This document shows positions 1 through 13,500 of a stretch of 64,000 nucleotides of DNA, one piece after another. The stretch is from Strigops habroptila (taxonomy: Eukaryota; Chordata; Aves; Psittaciformes; Psittacidae): positions 63,934,243 to 63,998,242 of the forward strand of contig NC_044278.2 in the NCBI RefSeq assembly GCF_004027225.2. Reading direction: 5' to 3'. Numbering within the stretch: position 1 is the first letter of the stretch; each line of letters opens with the position of its first letter. The position numbers and the translations under genes were made by a program. The notes below the pieces were generated by a model. It made no database searches and was not told where the DNA came from. It saw only the letters and a program-made list of their open reading frames with translations.

Positions 1-1153
1 ACAATTAGCTGAGGAGACTGAAGGTAGAAGTGTACTTTCTATTTTAATGTCCACAATGACAGCAAGTGTGAACATCTATTTCCCATGGCCATCGGGAGCT
101 GGTAATGGCTCTCCTTCACAGGCGCTGAAGTCACTCTGCCTAGCCCTTGGCAAGAGGGGAGATCCCACACCCTCAGTGATCTTGGGCCTGGGCAGGAACA
201 GCAAACACAGCACAGCACCTCAGTCCCCAGGTTCCAGACATAGAGATCAGATCATACCAGCGCGGGATGGCTGGCTGAGGACATGTGTCTCTCACTTTCA
301 TAACCCTTATACGGCTCTTGTGGAAGGTTGAATCATCTTTCCTCGCTGCTGTGATTAAATGAGCAAAGGTAGACGAAAGCTCCTTAGGGATCTCTGTGGA
401 TTACTGACTGCTCTACCCATACTCTGACAGGTGGCTGTAGTAAAGCATCAGAGAAATATTCTTGCCTGTTCAGCAAGCTACTAACTCAACTGGCTGAGTT
501 CACACATATAGCAGAGCCCAACCACATACCTCTTTGCTATGCGAAGTGAGGACCACGCATCGCCTCACTGCCTGAACCCCTTATTCTTATGTGGGCAGTT
601 TAGGTCAGACCCTATTGTAATGAATTTATGTGCATTTTTCCCCATGCTTCACTTTTTGAATGTTTAGTGTTGCACATATGGAAGGTATCCAAATGGTCAC
701 CTCAGTCCCGTGCTTATTCACAGAGGGGATAGAGCACACATACTGCTAGATTGCTTTGTCCTCCAGTCTTTCATGACACATTCTGGTGGGTCCTACAACA
801 ACCAGAGTCTGTACAGTTTGTCCCAGCTTCACCTCTCGACCTCCAGTTCTATCAGCCCTCCATCCATCCCTCACATGCATCTAAAGCACTATCCTTCAGC
901 ACATCTAATAATCTGTGAAGATGAGAGGAAGGTCAGTATAAGCTTGCAATGGCTGATGATGAAGCCTTCATAGGGTTTCACTATCACATCAGCTATTGCT
1001 GCAAATTAAAATGAATACATTCCTATCAAAATAAGGCTGGATTTCTCACATTTGGCACTCCTATCACTCCTATAGCTGGATTAGGACAGCTGCTGAAACC
1101 AAAGGAGATGGCCCAAATGAAAGCCCGCTTATGCTGCTCTCGTGTTATATGGT

Positions 1154-1201
1154 CTGTTGCTGGACCTCTTGCTGAATCTCTTGCTGAACCTCTTGCTTGA
1201 A
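1154..1201. repeat. 12-bp tandem repeat, about 4 copies
   Basis: A 12-base unit close to CTCTTGCTGAAC is repeated four times with small differences (starts near 1154, 1166, 1178 and 1190). It is a short minisatellite with no visible function. Confidence 0.75.
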
Positions 1202-1368
1202 AGAGATTTTAGTCAATTTGGAGGTAATGGAGACAAAAACACTATTTAAAACCTCAATATAAAGGTAGAGTCTGGGATATATTTCTGCTACCTGATGTAT
1301 ACATTTGTTGGAAAGCAAGTTGGCTGTGAATTTAAGACTTAAAAGAAATTAAATTACTTGAGAGAGTG

Positions 1369-1458
1369 CTGTAATTGAAAAGAAGAGAAACGTGTGTTCT
1401 TGAAACAAATTTATTTATTTACTACCATGGGAGAACTGTAATTGAAAAGAAGAGAAAC
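1369..1458. repeat. 23-bp direct repeat, copies 67 bp apart
   Basis: The same 23 bases occur at 1369-1391 and 1436-1458. Weaker matching sequence around both copies suggests a local duplication of a longer unit. About 70 bases downstream (around 1520-1540) an AATAAA sits in a T-rich context, which resembles the poly(A)-signal zone of an LTR, but this is too little to classify. Confidence 0.6.
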
Positions 1459-4400
1459 TCGTAGAGCGGAGCATTTGGAATTGACTTGAGAGGGAGAGAA
1501 AGTATGGGGCTCCTGCGCTCTGAAATAAATTTCTTGCTTGATTTGTGGTACCAAACTTTGGAAACATCTATATCAATTAACTTGAAAGTGTACTGTTTTT
1601 CCCTAGGGAGTCAGGGATAGAAAAGTATGATACTTTAAGCTTGTTCCTCAGCTTTTACAAAAAGTAGAACAAGGCACTAACTAAGATATAGGTCTAGATT
1701 TCAGGTGCAATGTCACCAAGGTTTTCTTCTCTGATTGTGAAAAGCCCAGTTGTGCCTAAAATCTGCATGGGGGTAAAACTGAATATGCAGCCCCAGATCC
1801 TGTTAGCCATCTCTGCTATCAGGGCTCACTGTAGCTCCTGCCCAGCTTGCTGCCCCAGCCAGAGCGTTTATCTGCACTGGTTTTCCATAGTCCCTGACTT
1901 CCTCCCCTCCATTAGTCTGTTTCATTATTTTTGAACCTGTTTCTAATTTCGACTTCTACAACATCCTTTGCCAATGAGCTCTGCAAATTCAATATACACT
2001 GTGTGAAAAGTACTCCTTTTTATTTGCTGCCTCTGACTGTTTCATTTGGTGACCCCTGGTTCTTCGAGAAACAGTGAATAAATTTTCTTGTGCAGCACAC
2101 AATTTTATAGAGTTTTATCATATTTCTCCTCAATCATCTATTTTCCAAGCAGAGGAATCATATTCTGTTCAGTACTTTTTATGAAGTGGATCTATACAGC
2201 AAACTCTAGTTACTCTCTGTACCTCTTTTTCATTTTGACTATAACCTTTTGAGATGAGATGACAGTATATGAAAAGAGGATGCATCATAAATTTGCAGTT
2301 TTGCACTCCCTTTTTGCACTCCCTTCTTTCCCTAGTAATTACCAGGAGTCTTTTACTACTTAACACTGAACTGATGTTCTCAGAGCACTATCAGATCATT
2401 CTTATGTGGTTAGAGGGAATGGAGAGCCCATCATTATGCATATGTATGTAATTAAGATTGATTTCCCTACATGAATTACTGTGAACGTAATAACACCAAT
2501 TTTCATCTCTGACTTTATTTCTAGTTAATCCATACCATGAGATCCTTCTGCAACTCTGCAGCTGGTTTCAGTTCAGATAACTGGATAATTTTGTATGGCC
2601 AACAAACCCTCTCACCTCACGATGGATGCTTTTCTTCCTACATCACTTACAAGTATTTTGAATAAGGTTGGTCACAACATATATTTCTCTGGGACTTCAC
2701 TCATATTCTCTTTCCAGCTTATTTATCCCTACTTTTATTCCCCAGTTTTAAAACTGGTCTTAAAACTTTTCTGTATCCTCATTTCTTCAAAGATAAAGGA
2801 CCTTAAGAAGATGCTTTGAAAGAATTGCCTGGAAATGCACCTGATGAAACAGGATTCCTCCCCCTACAAAATCCACATGGATTCTTTCCTGTATGTCCTG
2901 CTTATCCATGCGTCTCCTACTGCTATCTCTCCTTAGCCTGACAACCAGACTGTCCCCCAGAAAGTCAGGTTTGTGATCTCTGAACTGGCCGTTTTAAAAA
3001 GAGGTGCTGCATCAGCCAACTCCATCCTGGCACAAGGAGACCTCCCTTCACCCGCAGGTGACATGCCACTGGGATTTGGCATGTCCAGCTCTGGAGTCCT
3101 TGACTTTCCCTGCCAGAGCCACAGCTATCACTTTGGTCTAGATTTTCTTCTACTGGCACGTTAATCTCAGACAGATTCATAGGCAAAGAAAGAGTTCGAA
3201 CTGCTCCAAGGGCCTCTATAGGGTTTTTGCCCTCTAATTCTGGGGACTATTTTTTAGGCCTTCCAGGCTGTGGTTTCCCATTTAGTCTGCCAGAGCTTGT
3301 CCTTTTTTGTACCACCCTCACTGGGAGATGTCTTCTACTTTCTGAAGGAGTTTATTTATTTAGTTCACTTCTAGCAGTGCTCTTTACTGTTTAAAAACAT
3401 GGAAGTGTGGCTTTTTTGGATTCCTTTTAGAGTCCTTTAAAATTCATTTTTCCTTTCATCCTCTGATGCAGTGCCCATAAGGCATGTCAGTCTCATTTGG
3501 TACTTCTGGCTGTACCTTTTAACAGTCTTTCAACAACCTTTATCATTCCACATTATTGTAATGAAGTGCTCTAAAATGCACTTTTTGTGACCACACTGCT
3601 CAGAGAAGTCTTGCCTTGCGTTTCCTTACTCATGTGATGGTTTGACACTCATGCCCAGTGTCAGGGGGAACACCTGAAGAGTGAGGGGTTTCTTGGGCTA
3701 CTCTACACTTGGATGAAGCTATCAAGAGAATAAGGAAACTGCTGTTAGCCCTATGCCTTTCACGGAACAGAGAGACCAGCTCATTCTCTCCTTCCTTTGT
3801 TTTGCCTTTTGCTAACCTAAAAGCTGCAAAACTTGGCTTTGAACTCGGTACTCAATATGAGACAGAGACAGATCTGCAGCTCCTTCAATTTTTATCACTT
3901 TACCAGGAGCAATTACTGTGCAAGAGGAACAAAAATCCCTTTAAATAAAAGAGGGTTACTTTTTTTGTTTACTATCGTCAAATTATGTTAGCATTGAATT
4001 TTAAAGGTCAGGGCTAGAGTAGCACAACTCACCACCACTTCACCTATGATTGCACCAATTTCAGAAGGAGAAATCTAAAATAAATTGCCAAGGGAGATGA
4101 AGACCAGGATGGTGACAAAATAGTTGACACAAAACAATAAGACTCATTCTGATTTTGACTTTATTAGTTTTCCAATTCCTCCTAAACCATGTTTCTCCCA
4201 TCGAACTTAAACACAGATGCTCTTCAAGACAATCCCCTGCGCTTGGCCTGTTGGGTCCGACATCCACGCTACCACAGGTGTGTGCAGCCCCTGCAGATAC
4301 TGAGGGCATCACACGGACTGTGCAAATAGAAATGTTGTCCGAAGTCAGGCATTTTAGAGTGTGTAAGCAGCAAATTTTCATGCAGCTCACAAGAAGGTTC

Positions 4401-6071
4401 CTTTTGTCTCTGGGAAGTTGAACCAAAAAATGCTGTCCCAGAGGGCTCCTTCTCTATGTGTGATTTGTAAAATGTTAGGAAGTCAGCTGATGGTTGTAAA
4501 TTGCTTGACTCTTGAGAGAAGGGGTAAATAGATGAGGAAAAACTGGCAGATCAAGGAGTCTTTACTCAAACAGCTCACATTTAAGAAATACCTCATTAGT
4601 ATTCTCACATAATCCAAAAAAGTGGTGTAGTGAATGGCTAAGCATCAGCACAATACAAAGGTGCTCTGCAGTTGTGGAGCAACATGCTTTGGCACTTCAA
4701 GAGCAACCATAAAATGTCCATGTGCAAACAAGAGTAAAAAAGGTGATAACAGGATTCCTCTCTAAAAAGCTGTTGTTTAAAGTGAAGCAGTGCCAGGCAG
4801 GGAGAAGAGCTAAAGAGAGTTAGAGAACAGCTAAAACAGAGGATGGGTGGCAGGGACAGCCTTTTGTAAGCAGGCTAACACTTCACACTTGCTTAACATT
4901 TTACTTTGATCAAGTAAACCTGGTTTATGTCCATTTTGAGTTTTGTCTACTAGTAAAGCGATCTCACAGTGAGCCAGGAGATGGTGATGTTCCTTACAGA
5001 AACAGCAAACTGCTGAATGGGATGGCCTGGGGCAAACTAGCAGTGCATAAGGTTCAGCACATGTGTTGGAGGACATCATGCACAGTGGTGTGTGACAGCC
5101 AAAGGAGAAATATTTCCTCTAACAGCCTCTTTGGAAAAATCTGCTGCTTTGACACAGCTGAGAAGAAGCATTCAATGCTCAATGAAATAATAAATAAGCG
5201 AAGGGCACATGAAATGGGAGTCCTAATACACTTGGAAGACTTCACTGCTTGAACCTGCCTTCACCCAAAAATCCGGTTCACCCTCTGCTCAGCCTTTGCC
5301 TAGCAAAGAATTCCTGGCATCCAGCCCATGACCCTTGCAAATATCTCTGATGGAGAGTGCCTTACCAGGGAAGGTTTTGTGATTTAAGAGTTCATTTATT
5401 ACCTCCTTGACTCTAATCAGGTTGATTTACACTACCAAAGGATTTGGACCATGGACATCTCTGAAGAGTGTTTGTAGTACCTCTGATTTGTTGACAGTTA
5501 ATAGCCCGACCTTGCTGACCTTGATAGCCACACTACGGACGGGGATGTATTCAAAGTGCTCAAGTGCTTTCCATTGGTTTGTGGGATTTTTGGTAGCTAT
5601 TTTTTAAACCCCGCTAGATGGCTCAAATATCCCAGCTTTGGATTTTCCTGCCCCATGTCAGATAGCTTCTGTGCTCCAGTGCTAGCAAATTACTACGCTG
5701 TCACTTCTGAACCTCAGCTTTACAAGTACGATGTATTAGACAAAATCAGAACTGCGTAACAACTTCTAAAGATGGATTCATGTTACGATGTTAGTGTCAC
5801 TTAATTCTTTCTAGGTCAGCTTTGAATGGCATTTGTGCATTTGTAATGTAGGAACGTCTGGCTAAAAATGAAGTCCTGGACTTTTAAACGACTTGGCATA
5901 GCCTTCTGGGCCTGAATGTCAAGTCTAGCTAAATATGTCTTCAGGGATCAGATTTGAGTTTTCAGCCTTCATGTTGTAGTATCAACATCCCTTACGCTTA
6001 TGTTCCCAGGGAAAATTGGAATGATCATGCTTTGTCGGTGTGATATTTTACCTCCTAAAAGTTTATAAAGA

Positions 6072-6122
6072 GGTAATTATTTCATCAAAAGCAACATTGT
6101 TGTTGCTTTTAATTTGATTACC
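6072..6122. repeat. Imperfect inverted repeat / hairpin
   Basis: The perfect arms AAAAGCAACA (6087-6096) and TGTTGCTTTT (6101-6110) flank a 4-base loop. The outer ends match again, with GGTAAT at 6072-6077 and its complement ATTACC at 6117-6122. The inner 24 bases would form a stable stem. Origin unknown. Confidence 0.7.
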
Positions 6123-8509
6123 TTTGAACCTTATGCTGTAGTGGTTAACTGTATATGGACCACCCTGCAAAGTACCACAGAATCCACTTAATATCTGGTT
6201 CAAATCCTGACTTTGAAACACAATCCAGTCTATTCAGACTCAAAAATCTTATTAATTCATTCTCATTTTCAAATTATAGATACATTTGGGCTTATTATAT
6301 CAGGCCACATCTTTGGTGACATTGGGGTGGATGGAGTTCTCTGATTCACTGTTTGGGAATTGTGAGTGCACTGTATCACATCTCTGAACCCCACCATTCA
6401 TTTTGAAATGCTCTGAAATAGTGGCACTAGGAAGGCTAATTACTGTGCTGTGATTCTAGGTGTGTTACATCAGTCTTAATAATCACATGCTTGATACAAG
6501 ATTAACATATTGTGAAACATCCTTGTATTAAGATACTGTTTGTGGCAAATGAGGCATCAAATATAACAGCACTTCTCTCCACAACGTTAGAAGGCTGATC
6601 TTTTCTCTTTTTCCTATAGGGCATACTAAATCACAGTCTTCATTACTTCAGTGCTGAAGTTATCTGACATTGTTGTAAAGTCAGAGGGCAGCAGGGCTGC
6701 ATAAAGAAATTAGTAGATTGAATAGGATAGACAGCAATGGTATGAGTTAATTCATTGGGAATGACTCTGTGTAAGAAAGGATTTGCCAGTGCCTGCATAG
6801 GTTTAGCCTGGATTAAAAATGAAATAGCTGGGTTGGTCTCTCTTTTTAATAGCAGAAAGTTATTTTACTTACAAGAATTAAAATTAACCATACTTTAGAG
6901 TCTGGGCATAAGATAAGTACTTTTCAAAGCTGCACAACTCTGCTTATGTGTGCTTTTTGTTTAACCGAGAGCTTTCCTCTTTGCATGCCTGGGTTTGCAG
7001 TAGCAAATATCACCACCCTTGTGCCGAAAGGGAAGGCTCAAACTTCTCCCTTGAATTTCTCCTACAAGCATGGGCACCTGGCACCCATGCACAGCACAGG
7101 GTGTGTTGAAGGGTCTGCCACCCCGAGGGTTCTGCTTTTCTGCATGGAGAGAGGTGGCACCTGAGAAGCACGTGCAAAAAGCAGAGCTGCAGCCTGCGGC
7201 TGAAGCTTTATGGCAGCTGAGCCAGCAGATACCCACTTCTGTGCCCGTTTACTTACTGAAATGGCAAAACCTGCTCACTACTTTTGCTCAGAGAGGAGCC
7301 CAGTGCCTGGCATACCTACCAGAGGTGGTGGTAGGAACTTTGGCCAGGGGCTGGGGTGGGAACCATCCCCTTTTGGCAGCAGTGAGCTGTTACGCTGGCT
7401 CACACCATCTTATGAAACCTTACCCCAAGACAGCTGCAAAAGGAGGAATAGCACAAATAGGAACCTGGGAAGGAGAAGGCAAAGCAGCTTCTTCCACCTC
7501 AGCCTGACTTTTCCTATGTGACGGTTGGCTGAAACTGGTGAGAGGAGAAGTGTAGAAAAAACATCATCAATGGACACAGGTGCCTGATCAAGCTGTAGCA
7601 CGAAGACAAAGAGGCAGATTTAAGCCCTATGTGTCATCTCTATTGGTGTGCCTTTTCAAAAAGAAGCCATTCAGATCCAGGAGTGAAATACAACCTCCAT
7701 ACAGAGGGGGAAGCACAAAGATGAATCTTCTGGGTGACCAAGAGCTTGTGGGACAGCCTAGGACAGCATTCCTGATGCAAGAGGATGTGTGGTCATCTCC
7801 TTCCCAGTTCACAAGCTGCAGACTTCTGGTACTTCGAAAAACAGCCCATAGGACATCCATGACAGTAAGGGGGACTGGGGCCTGTTCCTGAACTGCTTTG
7901 CAGAAAGTTAAGGGACAAAACCTTGGACAGATTTAGAAATCCCTTAAGACTCGAGGGATACTGGTAGTAGCTTTACTCCTATTCCTTTATGCTCACTCCC
8001 TAACCCCCCGATACTTCTTCAGTTGATATTGATCCATTTAAGAGGTATAAAGCAAATAACTGTATTTAACAGCCCTAGTTGTGAGCAATCAAAGAGCTCT
8101 TAAAAATCTCAGAATGCGAATCTACAATGTTTACCCTCAGGCAGGAATCCCATTAATAATTTAAGATGTCTGTATGCAATTGAACAGTAATGGTAATTTT
8201 CAGCTACAAGGGATCAATCTAACAGCATATTCCAGATCTCTGTATGCTGTGGAAACAGCACTTCTCTGGGTAAATGCCATCTTTATATACAGTGAGCTCT
8301 GAAAAATTACAGCCATTTTTCTCTATGGTTCATTTATAAAGCTTTCTTGAATCCTAGCAAAAGCCCTTAGAATGTGACCTGCAGCTTGCATGAGTGTCAT
8401 TGCCTTGCACAGCCAGCAGAGCTGCTGCTGCCTTGCCCTGTAAGCTTCTCAAGTGTCCAAAGCCTCAGAAGCAGGGGGCTCTGACTTCAACGTGCCTTCC
8501 TGAGGAGCA

Positions 8510-8573
8510 GGGCTGGATCCACCCAGGGCTGGATCCACCCAGAGCTGGATCATCTGCTGGATCCAACCCAGGG
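8510..8573. repeat. 16-bp tandem repeat, about 4 copies
   Basis: The unit GGGCTGGATCCACCCA occurs twice perfectly (8510-8525 and 8526-8541), followed by two diverged copies. Small GC-rich minisatellite. Confidence 0.8.
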
Positions 8574-10103
8574 CACAGTTATGCATCAGACACGGAAGGC
8601 TGAAGGGTGCAGTTACATATCAGGCAACGTGCTGTTCCCGCAAGAAAGCATCTTTCAGGAGTATGCCTGGCCACCGGCCTGGTTGCCTGGTGGGATCCGA
8701 GGGGACAAATGTGTGGTGGGTCCGCCTGTAGGGTCAGCACCTCTGTGCCAGCCTGGTAGCCCTCATGGGGAGGAGTGGTTGAGTAGGTACGGAAAGTGCT
8801 CCATCAAGCCAAGGGTGTAAACCTCTGCTAAAACTATTTTCAGGAAGGGCAACAATTGAGAAACCAAGTAAGGAAAATATGAGCACAAATAAATCCGACA
8901 CGAAGGTAACAGCTGTAAAAACACCCAGCCTGGGCAGAGCCCACAGGCCAGCTGAGCAGGAGGAGCAGACTGTGCCACCACCGCAGCGTACCGGTGGCAG
9001 CTCTCCTGCTGCAGAGCAAAACAGGGCACTGGTTTGTCCCAAAACCTCTGTTGACGTGTCTTCCCAGCAGGAAGACAGTGCAACCCTTGAGGTGTTGTAA
9101 ATAAAACACAATGACATCCTCCCTGGAAGGAGTACACCATGAACTAAGCTTCAGCCTAAGGTCTCTGCTGACTGCCTCCGTTCGGAGGACAGGACCCGTC
9201 CCTGCCTTCATCCTTCTTCACACCCTGCCAGATGCTTTCCGTGTTGGCTGTCCTTAATGGTGGCCTTAGAGCTGTGGAAATTTTAGCAGCTGTGGTTGGC
9301 AGTGTAACAACAAAAACCAGCCTGACAGACAAGGCTAACGGGGGAAAAACAATATATCAGTTTTTACTGGATTTCTTTGAATTCAGCCTCCCTCAATGAG
9401 GATGATTATAACCAATTAGGCAGAGCACACTAACAATGCTCACATTTAGAAGTGCGGTTTCTTGATAGAAGAGGAAATTAAATAGGATGCGATCTGAGTG
9501 CTGCAGACAAAGAGAAAATGAGGCCAGTCCAAACCAGTAGGTTTTCATCAGAGAATAGATGAATAAATTAGGTAATTTATTTTGTTGTACCTAGAACGTT
9601 AATAAGTGTTACACAATACAGTAATTTGCATTTCCAGTAAAAGCATCTGATGTACTATCCTAGAGGACTTCATTTCCCTCCTGCCCTTAGCCCTTTCTTT
9701 GCTTGAGACGCAAGGGTGCACAATGCCCTTTAACCCTTTCAAAAGGCAGGGCTTCTTCAGGTCATCCTGAAATGGCTGGAAGATCCCCTGAGGTGAGGGA
9801 AGGGTGGGTGGTGGCCGAGGTGTCTGTGGGAACAGAGAGTCTGGCTGCGGCGCCTCGGTCCGGGCAGTCAGACGCTGTCCTGCCAACAGGGCTCAAGGCT
9901 GTGTCCTTGTGGGGCTGGTGCCTCCACACGCACACACACAGGTGCATGAGTCTGCAACCCAGCCACCGGAGCCAGCTCCCCCTTCACCTAGGGAGAGCCC
10001 CTGCACTGAGTGTCCAAAGCAAATGTGGGTGTTCAGTGCTCAGGGTTGTGAAGCTGGAAAAATGCCAGGGCTCAGCAAGCTGAGGAGCAAAATAAAGAGA
10101 GGA

Positions 10104-10155
10104 ACCACAGAACCATTTGGGTTGGAAAAGACTCTTAAGATCACCGAGTCCACCA
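10104..10155 (-). repeat. CR1 LINE fragment (3' end)
   Basis: Bases here match the reverse complement of the CR1 3' tail (the segment reading as 'atttgggttggaaaagactcttaagatcac'-type CR1 sequence). Only about 50 bases survive. It faces a plus-strand CR1 fragment 230 bases to the right. Confidence 0.6.
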
Positions 10156-10387
10156 AGGAGGTGCAAGGTGGACCTGGTGACTGGGCACAGCAAAGGCACT
10201 GGTGGCCTTGACACAATTGGTTGCAACCTCTGGCATCTCAGAACCATCCTGGCAAAGTTTCTGGAAGATATTTAAGCCAGCAAAGGAGAGTTAGATGGAG
10301 AGTTAGAGCAGAGGCTTATGCTGGCAGGTGTGATCCCAGTTCTAAGAGGCATAGCTCTGGCCTGATCAACCTGGAACAGGATGACAC

Positions 10388-10566
10388 TGGCAGAGGTTGC
10401 CCAGAGAAGTTGTGGCTGCCCCATCCCTGGCAGTGTTCCATCCCCAGGCCAGGTTGGACGGGGCTTGGAGAAACCTGGTTTAGTGGAAGGTGTCCCTGCC
10501 CACGGTAGGGGAGTTGGGACTGGACGATCTTTAAGGTCCCTTCCAACCCAAACCATTCAGTGATGC
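10388..10566 (+). repeat. CR1 LINE fragment (3' end)
   Basis: This contains the end of the CR1 ORF2 zone (from the 'cagaggttgcccagagaag' region) and the 3'UTR with its conserved blocks ending in 'ccttccaacccaaaccatt'. It is a 5'-truncated copy, as is usual for CR1. Confidence 0.8.
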
Positions 10567-13500
10567 TTGTAAGTGCATTTGGAAATGTAGGTCTCCAGGT
10601 AAAGGTATTTTTTACATCACTGCTATATAAGAACTGGGAAGCATATTAAAAAGCAGTACCTTGAACTGACAGTACCTTTTTCTTGCCTACTGTTGGCAGG
10701 GCCCCCAGTGCAGTCAGAGACATGAAGCAACTCACCATGGAAGCAGGCATCAGGCTCTTCATCATACTTCTTCAGCATGAGCAAAGAGCAGGACTTCATC
10801 TTGTACTTACTATTTCCAATCATGATCAAACACCAAATGTCTGCCCAAGTAATGCAGAAAGCAGGGGATTGGAAAAATATCACTGCCTAAAGGTAATGCC
10901 AGGGGAAATCCCTCAGACTATGAATTCTGCGCAGCACAAACTGGGGAATTTCATCCAGCAGTTCCTGCTTCACACTTTCCCTATGCAAAATTGCAGCACA
11001 CTTTCAAGCGGGGCACCTGAACGCCTTTCCCAGGCAGTGACTTTCCTTCTCCTATGGGCTGTAGGAACAGTATCATAAACATGTATGAGAAAATTATTGC
11101 CTCACCAATAACCTCTCCATAACCAAGCTAGTGGGAAGGAATCATGTACAAAAAGGAATCTGTAGGTAGAGATAATAATTGCCAATAAAAGCTTCAGGCC
11201 ATGTCACTGAAGCTGTATATTATCCATGGAATTTACAGAATCTATTTTAATTTAGCAACTTCCCCAAGAATACGAACGAAGCAAATAAAAGGCTCGAGAG
11301 GAGCAGTAACAGCAGTGAAACTACAGAGGTGTCCAAGTAGGGACCAGCAGCTCAAGATTAAGGCAAGATGATAAATAACTGAAGATTGAAGCCCAACAGC
11401 CTGTGGTTTCACCAGGCGCCTCGTGCTGCAGTGCTGGTGCTCACAGGAGAGCCTGGCCACTGATGCCGCATGAGAAGCGCAGGCGATGCCTTGCCTGTAG
11501 TGGTGGAGAAAACTGTCCCTAGGCTGAGGGATGGGGCATGACTCCCCACAGCTGCTGGCCAACCCTTTCTGCACGTGTCCTGCCTGCTAAACAGTGTTTT
11601 AAATTGAATATATATATACTATATATATCTCTCCAAACCTTGAGATAAAGGGAAAAAGTAACAACCGTTGCATTTGAAAATACGTTGGCTGCCAAAACAT
11701 AAGCCGCCTTCTGCTCTGCCCTCCTCTGAACACACTACACATTCCCAGCTTGCTCCATCCATGGCCTCCCATCAACTTGCTGTGCCACCCTGAATACATC
11801 CTCTGTCCTTCAGCCTTCACATTTCCATAGAGATGGGGTGATAAACATTTTTCTAGGACACTCAAAAATTCTCAGATAACAAGACGTTCATCTTTACAAA
11901 TGATCATGGATATTTTTCAGCTCTCCTAAATATAGTGGATTTCATTTGTCCTAGCACTGCTACTATTCCTTTTCTTTAAAAATTGTTTTCCTAGCACACT
12001 GGGGAGAAAGAAGGAGGTAAAAGCATGAGAGAAGCTGCTTGAGCGGAGCTGGACTGAGAACCTCCATATTCACGGGGGGCCAGGCTGTTCAAACCCCAGC
12101 CCATCCCCATTTCATTAAAGCACTCCTCCTAATACTGCCTATTTGCTGAATTGCTTATTTCTGAGAAAGGAAAAGCTTACATAGTGCCTATTAAAACAAA
12201 ACAAAACAAAACAAAAAACTATATAAATAATATATATAAAAAAGCTATATAAATATAGATATTATATACCTATATAATGTATATATACTGGGAATACACC
12301 AGTAGCTCAAGCCCGCCAGGTTGGGGATTGTGAATTTACAGATTGCTGTTGCTTTGTGGGCACAGAGGTGGGGGGGAAGGTGAACAGATGTAAGAGACGT
12401 GGCAGGCAGCTCTCCTTCTGGTGCGTCTCCATGCCACCTTGCCTGAAAATTCAAAATGTGGTTCATAAGGGACTGTGGGTCATGTGAAGTCATCTGATTT
12501 CACAGGTCAAAAGGCAGCTGAGCTGTGCCCTCCACGCAAGGGGACAGGGGCTGAGCAGCAGGAGCCGGAGGAGCTGTATTTCAAGAATGAAAGTTGTCAC
12601 CAGACCTTGGGAAAACTTCTGCATGTCTGATATTTCTGCAAAGGGCTCTGGCTTGACAACAACTTGCTGGAGCTTCAGAGGAACCAGAGAACAAGATTTC
12701 GCTTTTCCCAAAAGGTGTCTTCTATGCCATGGAAAGCTGGCTTGCAATTAAACAGCTTACCAGCTGCAGTGCCCAGCTGAACCAGTTGACAGCATGCATG
12801 TGCATCTGGGATGGTGCTTATCCCAGGTTGCAGAGGTCCTGTGTGATACTGACATCCCGGTGGTGCTACAGGTACTGGCTTTCACCTCCTTAGCTTGTGT
12901 CTCAGGTACCACAGCTCAGGTGAAGATCAGTAGGTAGTGCTTTGCCTGCTCAGTGCCCAGTGGTGAGCACAGAGGAGTTAGGAATTGGCTCTGGCAGGCT
13001 GTTTAAATGACTTTTTCCTGCTGATGCCCCTCTCCAAAGCTGCTGCATCTGTATGAAGCTGGTATGGATGAAAGGTGCAGTTCACTAAAACAACTGAACT
13101 GCAGAGAATGATGGTACCGGAGGCAGACAGGAGCCTCAGGAGCTTGTGAGTCCAGAGAAGAACCAGGTGAGAGCTCAGAAATATACAGCATCTATCTGGA
13201 ATTCTGTGGTGCCTTTCTAAAGCAGGATGGAGACAAACCCTAATTTAAAAGGAAGGATAGTCTTTGGGGCTGCATGCACTCTAGTACAGCTGGAGCCTCT
13301 CGCCATTCAGAGGGTGCTTCTTTGTTGCAACTAAACGATATAATGACTGCTCTCTAATGAAGAACTTCTCTCCTGTGGCAGAGATGTGTAGCATGGAGGT
13401 TTGGATAAAGGCTGAAATTAGCAGGGTTTGCCTGGATTGCTCTGACAGCCCTGCTGCAGCATCCTTCTACAACTTTTCTCTTGTAGAGACCTTCTTTTTT

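Larger units (their letters stand above)
1..10100. other. Intergenic DNA, no gene recognised
   Basis: I see no conserved protein, splice-linked exon set or RNA gene here. Open frames are short, overlap one another in several frames and have no recognisable domains. The longest ATG-started one is 145 codons at 7070-7507. The stretch holds a few small repeats (listed separately) and ordinary AT-rich sequence. By synteny with human 13q34 this side, beyond the 3' end of ING1, should be the long interval towards ANKRD10. That is inference from known gene order, not seen in the sequence. Confidence 0.6.

Noticed and set aside
3638..3960. Possible LTR or old repeat starting 'gatggtttgacactcatgccc'
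   Set aside because: The resemblance to avian repeat starts is only about 20 bases and no ends or poly(A) region can be defined.
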